Source: Alphaproteobacteria bacterium
GTDB taxonomy: Bacteria; Pseudomonadota; Alphaproteobacteria; Rhodobacterales; Rhodobacteraceae
Assembly (NCBI GenBank): GCA_029289325.1
Contig: JARFTV010000004.1
Coordinates: 10,960-74,959, forward strand
Length of the DNA: 64,000 nucleotides
Direction of reading: 5' to 3'
A program made the position numbers and the translations under genes. The notes under the pieces are model-generated. The model was not told the origin of the DNA, ran no database searches, and saw nothing but the letters and a program-made list of their open reading frames with translations. This document shows positions 61,742 through 64,000 of this stretch, piece after piece. Positions within the stretch are counted from its first letter, which is position 1; every line of letters starts with the position of its first letter.

Positions 61742-63919
61742 TCATTCAGCAGGTTGGGGTTTGGGTTGGTTCGGATGGCCCGTGAGATCACGGGCGGGCG
61801 AGGCGGACGCAGTCTCGCGCCGCTTCAGCTTCTTGATGACCACGGGGCATTTCGTGGTGGATTGGTAAAGCACCTGGCAATGCAGGCAGTTGATGCATTC
61901 GTTCGGGTTGATCTCGCCCGTCGGGTGGATCGACTGCACCGGGCATTCATGCGCGCAGGTCTGGCAGGGGTTGCCACATTCGCGGTAGCGCTTGAGCCAG
62001 TCGAACATGCGCATCCGGGCCGGGATCGCCAGCGCCGCGCCCAGCGGACAGAGGTAGCGGCAGTAGAACCGCTCGACAAAGAGGCCAGCCGCCAGAAGCG
62101 CCAGCGCATAGGCGACGAAGGGCCAGGCCCGGACGAATTTCAGGACGATGGCGGTCTTGAAGGGCTCGACTTCCGCCAGACGCTCGGCCTGTTCGATGCT
62201 GGCCAGGCTGACGCCGAAGAGGCCGAGGAAGATCACGTATTTGATCGGCCAGAGCCGTTCGTGCAGGCCCCAGGGCAGGGTCCATTGCGGGATGCGCAGC
62301 TTGCGGGCGATCTGGTTGGTCAGCTCCTGCAGCGCGCCGAAGGGGCAGAGCCAGCCACAATAGGCGCCGCGGCCCCAGAAGATCAGCGCGGCGGCGACCG
62401 AGAACCAGAGGATGAAGGTCAGCGGGTCCAGAAGGAACGCCTGCCAGGAGAAGCCGGTGACCAGAGAACCGAAGAGGGCCATCAGGTTCACGACCGAAAG
62501 CTGCGCATTGGCGTACCAGCCGAGGAAGACCAGCGTGACGGTCAGGAAGCCCATGCGGAACCAGTAGAAGCGGCGCTCGCTGCGGACGGCGAAGTGCTGG
62601 AAGAAGAAGACCAGCGTCAGGACGGCAAGCATCGCGGCCGTGACGGCGATTTCCACCTGCTTGTCCTGCCAGATCCGGCGCCAGAGGGCCTGATGGGCGG
62701 CGGATTCCTCTTGCGCGGCGACAGCCTCGGCCGGGGCGGTCTCTTGCGGCGCGGCGATGGGGATCGGGCGGAGGTATTGCGGCGGGAGCTGGTAGCCCAG
62801 GTCGAAGGTGGTGAAGACCTTTTCGATCGGCCCGACCTCGCGCTGGACCAGAAGCTGGAGGCGGAACGGCTTGGTCGGGTCGAAGCCGACGTCGGAGGGG
62901 ATCTTGAAGAGGTCGGCCTCAAGGAATTCCGGCGCGCCTTCGGCCTGAACGGCGACCAGCCGCTTGTGCATCTTGTCGCGGAAACGGACCGAGATATCGT
63001 CCTGGATCAGCACGATCCGGTCGAAGATGCCGCCGCGCACATAGCCCGAGCCCTTGAAGCTGTAGAGCCCGCGGCCGACGATCACGATGGCATGTTCGCC
63101 GGGGGTCAGCCAGCGTTCAAGGTTGGCGGCCTCGCCCTCGCCCAGGATCGAGCGGGCGATGGCCGGATGCGAGACGAGGGCGGCCTGCATCTCGATGAAG
63201 GTGGTCTCGGGTGCCTCGGTCAGGGCGCGGGCGGTGGCGCGCTCATCCCCAAGCGCGGCAAAGGCGGCGTTGACCTGGCCCACGTCGAGCGAGAGCCGGC
63301 GCAGGGTGCCGTCGCCCTCCAGCGTCATCCAGTCGGGGGCGGCCGTGGCCTCGGGGTTCAGTTCGAACCGGGGGCCGGTGGCGGCGACGTCGGGGGAAAG
63401 TCCCCCAAGGCCCAGCACGCGGGCGACCTTCAACCCGGCGCGCACGATGGAATCGTCGATGACCATCACGGTCACGGTCGCGCCCGAGATGATGTCGACG
63501 TCATGCCCGGTTCCGCCGGACTTTGCCTCGGCAACGAGGTCGAGGCCGACATAGCCCTGGACCATGGCGGCGACCTTGGCCTCGGGGATGCCGATCAGCA
63601 CGATGGGTTCAGAATGCTTGACCAGCTTCAGCCCGACGATGCGGGCGTCCTTGTCCACCGCGACCAGCGTGTGGATCGGCTTGCCGGAGTAGCCGGTGGT
63701 CGAGACGAAATCCGAGGTCACGAAAGCCCAGGCCACCGTCTCGCCGCCCTTCAGGACGGGGGCCACCGGGTGGTCGGCGCTTGGCGGACCATAGGCTTCC
63801 GCGCCGGGGACCAGAGTCTCGGCGGGGACCTCGGACAGGAATTTGGGGAGAACGGGCTCGGCCAGTGCGGGAAGGCCGACAAGCGACAGAAGGGCTACGA
63901 GAAGGCGGAGGAGGGTCAT
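61742..63919 (-). CDS. nosR: NosR flavoprotein regulator and electron donor
   Basis: 725 residues: signal sequence, periplasmic FMN-binding domain (about 60-190) with the covalent-flavin Thr in IISGATVTVMV, five or six membrane helices (about 420-630), CGWLCPFG and CRYLCPLG motifs, and two [4Fe-4S] clusters near the C terminus (CGNPCQTCAHECP, CINCLHCQVLYQS, KCP). It passes electrons from quinol to NosZ and is needed for nosZ expression. It begins with an ATGA overlap with the gene upstream, suggesting that gene is part of the operon. Confidence 0.95.
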   Translation of the reverse strand: MTLLRLLVALLSLVGLPALAEPVLPKFLSEVPAETLVPGAEAYGPPSADHPVAPVLKGGETVAWAFVTSDFVSTTGYSGKPIHTLVAVDKDARIVGLKLVKHSEPIVLIGIPEAKVAAMVQGYVGLDLVAEAKSGGTGHDVDIISGATVTVMVIDDSIVRAGLKVARVLGLGGLSPDVAATGPRFELNPEATAAPDWMTLEGDGTLRRLSLDVGQVNAAFAALGDERATARALTEAPETTFIEMQAALVSHPAIARSILGEGEAANLERWLTPGEHAIVIVGRGLYSFKGSGYVRGGIFDRIVLIQDDISVRFRDKMHKRLVAVQAEGAPEFLEADLFKIPSDVGFDPTKPFRLQLLVQREVGPIEKVFTTFDLGYQLPPQYLRPIPIAAPQETAPAEAVAAQEESAAHQALWRRIWQDKQVEIAVTAAMLAVLTLVFFFQHFAVRSERRFYWFRMGFLTVTLVFLGWYANAQLSVVNLMALFGSLVTGFSWQAFLLDPLTFILWFSVAAALIFWGRGAYCGWLCPFGALQELTNQIARKLRIPQWTLPWGLHERLWPIKYVIFLGLFGVSLASIEQAERLAEVEPFKTAIVLKFVRAWPFVAYALALLAAGLFVERFYCRYLCPLGAALAIPARMRMFDWLKRYRECGNPCQTCAHECPVQSIHPTGEINPNECINCLHCQVLYQSTTKCPVVIKKLKRRETASASPARDLTGHPNQPKPQPAE

Positions 63920-64000
63920 TTTGCAGGCATCCGGAAAGCCGCGATGGCCGGGGGGCCGCGCGGGACGGGGAAGAGCGCCGGCAGGGGCGGAGGCACCTCT
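63916..64000 (-). CDS. 3' end of a gene just upstream of nosR (partial)
   Basis: An open frame enters at the window's right edge and ends at a TGA sharing the ATGA of nosR: ...EVPPPLPALFPVPRGPPAIA AFRMPAK. Only about 27 codons are visible. The proline-rich RGPPA stretch resembles C termini of small DUF2946/NosC-like proteins found before nosR in Rhodobacterales; that is recall, not proof. The coupling overlap and open frame are the evidence that it is coding. Confidence 0.4.
   Translation of the reverse strand, partial: EVPPPLPALFPVPRGPPAIAAFRMPAK

Noticed and set aside
1-64000. tRNA, rRNA, CRISPR, prophage or insertion sequence
   Set aside because: No clover-leaf with a GGTTCGA-type T arm, no regularly spaced repeats, no transposase, integrase or phage structural motifs were seen on either strand.

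Overview
This is a high-GC stretch of an alphaproteobacterial chromosome, almost certainly Rhodobacteraceae (Rhodobacterales). The basis is gene content: a Rhodobacter-type porin, a TrcR/DUF1013 cell-cycle regulator, a COQ9 protein, a 48-residue aa3 oxidase subunit IV, an RbaV/RbaW-like partner-switching pair, CtrA-type TTAA-N7-TTAA sites, a DUF3576-leuS-lptE-holA cluster and a Tat-exported nitrous oxide reductase. No photosynthesis genes, prophage, insertion sequence, CRISPR array, tRNA or rRNA gene was seen. The first ~110 bases are C/G homopolymer runs and look like a contig-edge artefact.

Layout. 0.1-3.9 kb: argH with two small membrane or lipoprotein genes, a divergent TlpA-like thioredoxin, a RES-type toxin with no antitoxin, and exonuclease III. 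4.0-5.4 kb: a small secreted protein, two tandem small-RNA-like units and an OmpR-family (CenR-like) response regulator. 5.5-9.2 kb: GTP cyclohydrolase II, an L,D-transpeptidase and amylosucrase. 9.3-17.3 kb: the YggS PLP protein, a porin, DUF3576-leuS-lptE-holA and a 2-hydroxyacid dehydrogenase. 17.3-24.6 kb: a DUF606 (YdcZ-type) transporter and LysR regulator pair, then an ABC importer plus gamma-aminobutyraldehyde dehydrogenase cluster laid out like Escherichia coli ydcSTUVW (putrescine/GABA type). 24.7-32.4 kb: trcR, RNase T2, quinone oxidoreductase, coq9, rpsU, a nucleotide-sugar epimerase, Lrp/alanine dehydrogenase, a heme-binding membrane protein and mscL. 32.5-39.7 kb: an M20 amidohydrolase-MFS unit divergent from a MarR regulator, Sua5-type threonylcarbamoyl-AMP synthase, and an acyl-CoA dehydrogenase-MBL hydrolase operon. 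39.8-43.3 kb: ctaC-IV type gene, a lipoprotein, and a mobA-mobB-DUF429-like-GNAT run. 43.3-50.6 kb: an aldehyde dehydrogenase and an Fe-S flavoprotein demethylase/reductase, RluA, homocysteine methyltransferase, free-Met-R-sulfoxide reductase and a gamma-glutamyltransferase. 50.8-55.2 kb: rbaW/rbaV-like genes, hspQ, a lytic transglycosylase lipoprotein, a chemoreceptor-like remnant, lolA and dadA. 55.3-64.0 kb: the complete minus-strand nosRZDFYLX cluster for N2O reduction, preceded by the 3' end of another gene.

Less ordinary signals lie mostly in non-coding DNA: the tandem sRNA-like units with CTCCTCCC-type motifs, several families of repeated palindromes (a GGGATATTTG-tailed element in five places, GGGTGGGCG hairpins, an identical 15-bp inverted repeat after two unrelated genes, a row of three perfect stem-loops), an overlapping triple CtrA half-site array between convergent genes, and a decayed chemoreceptor-like start with its own CtrA-like site. 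No clearly new multi-gene system was found. The orphan RES toxin, the tandem RNAs and the repeat families are the best leads.
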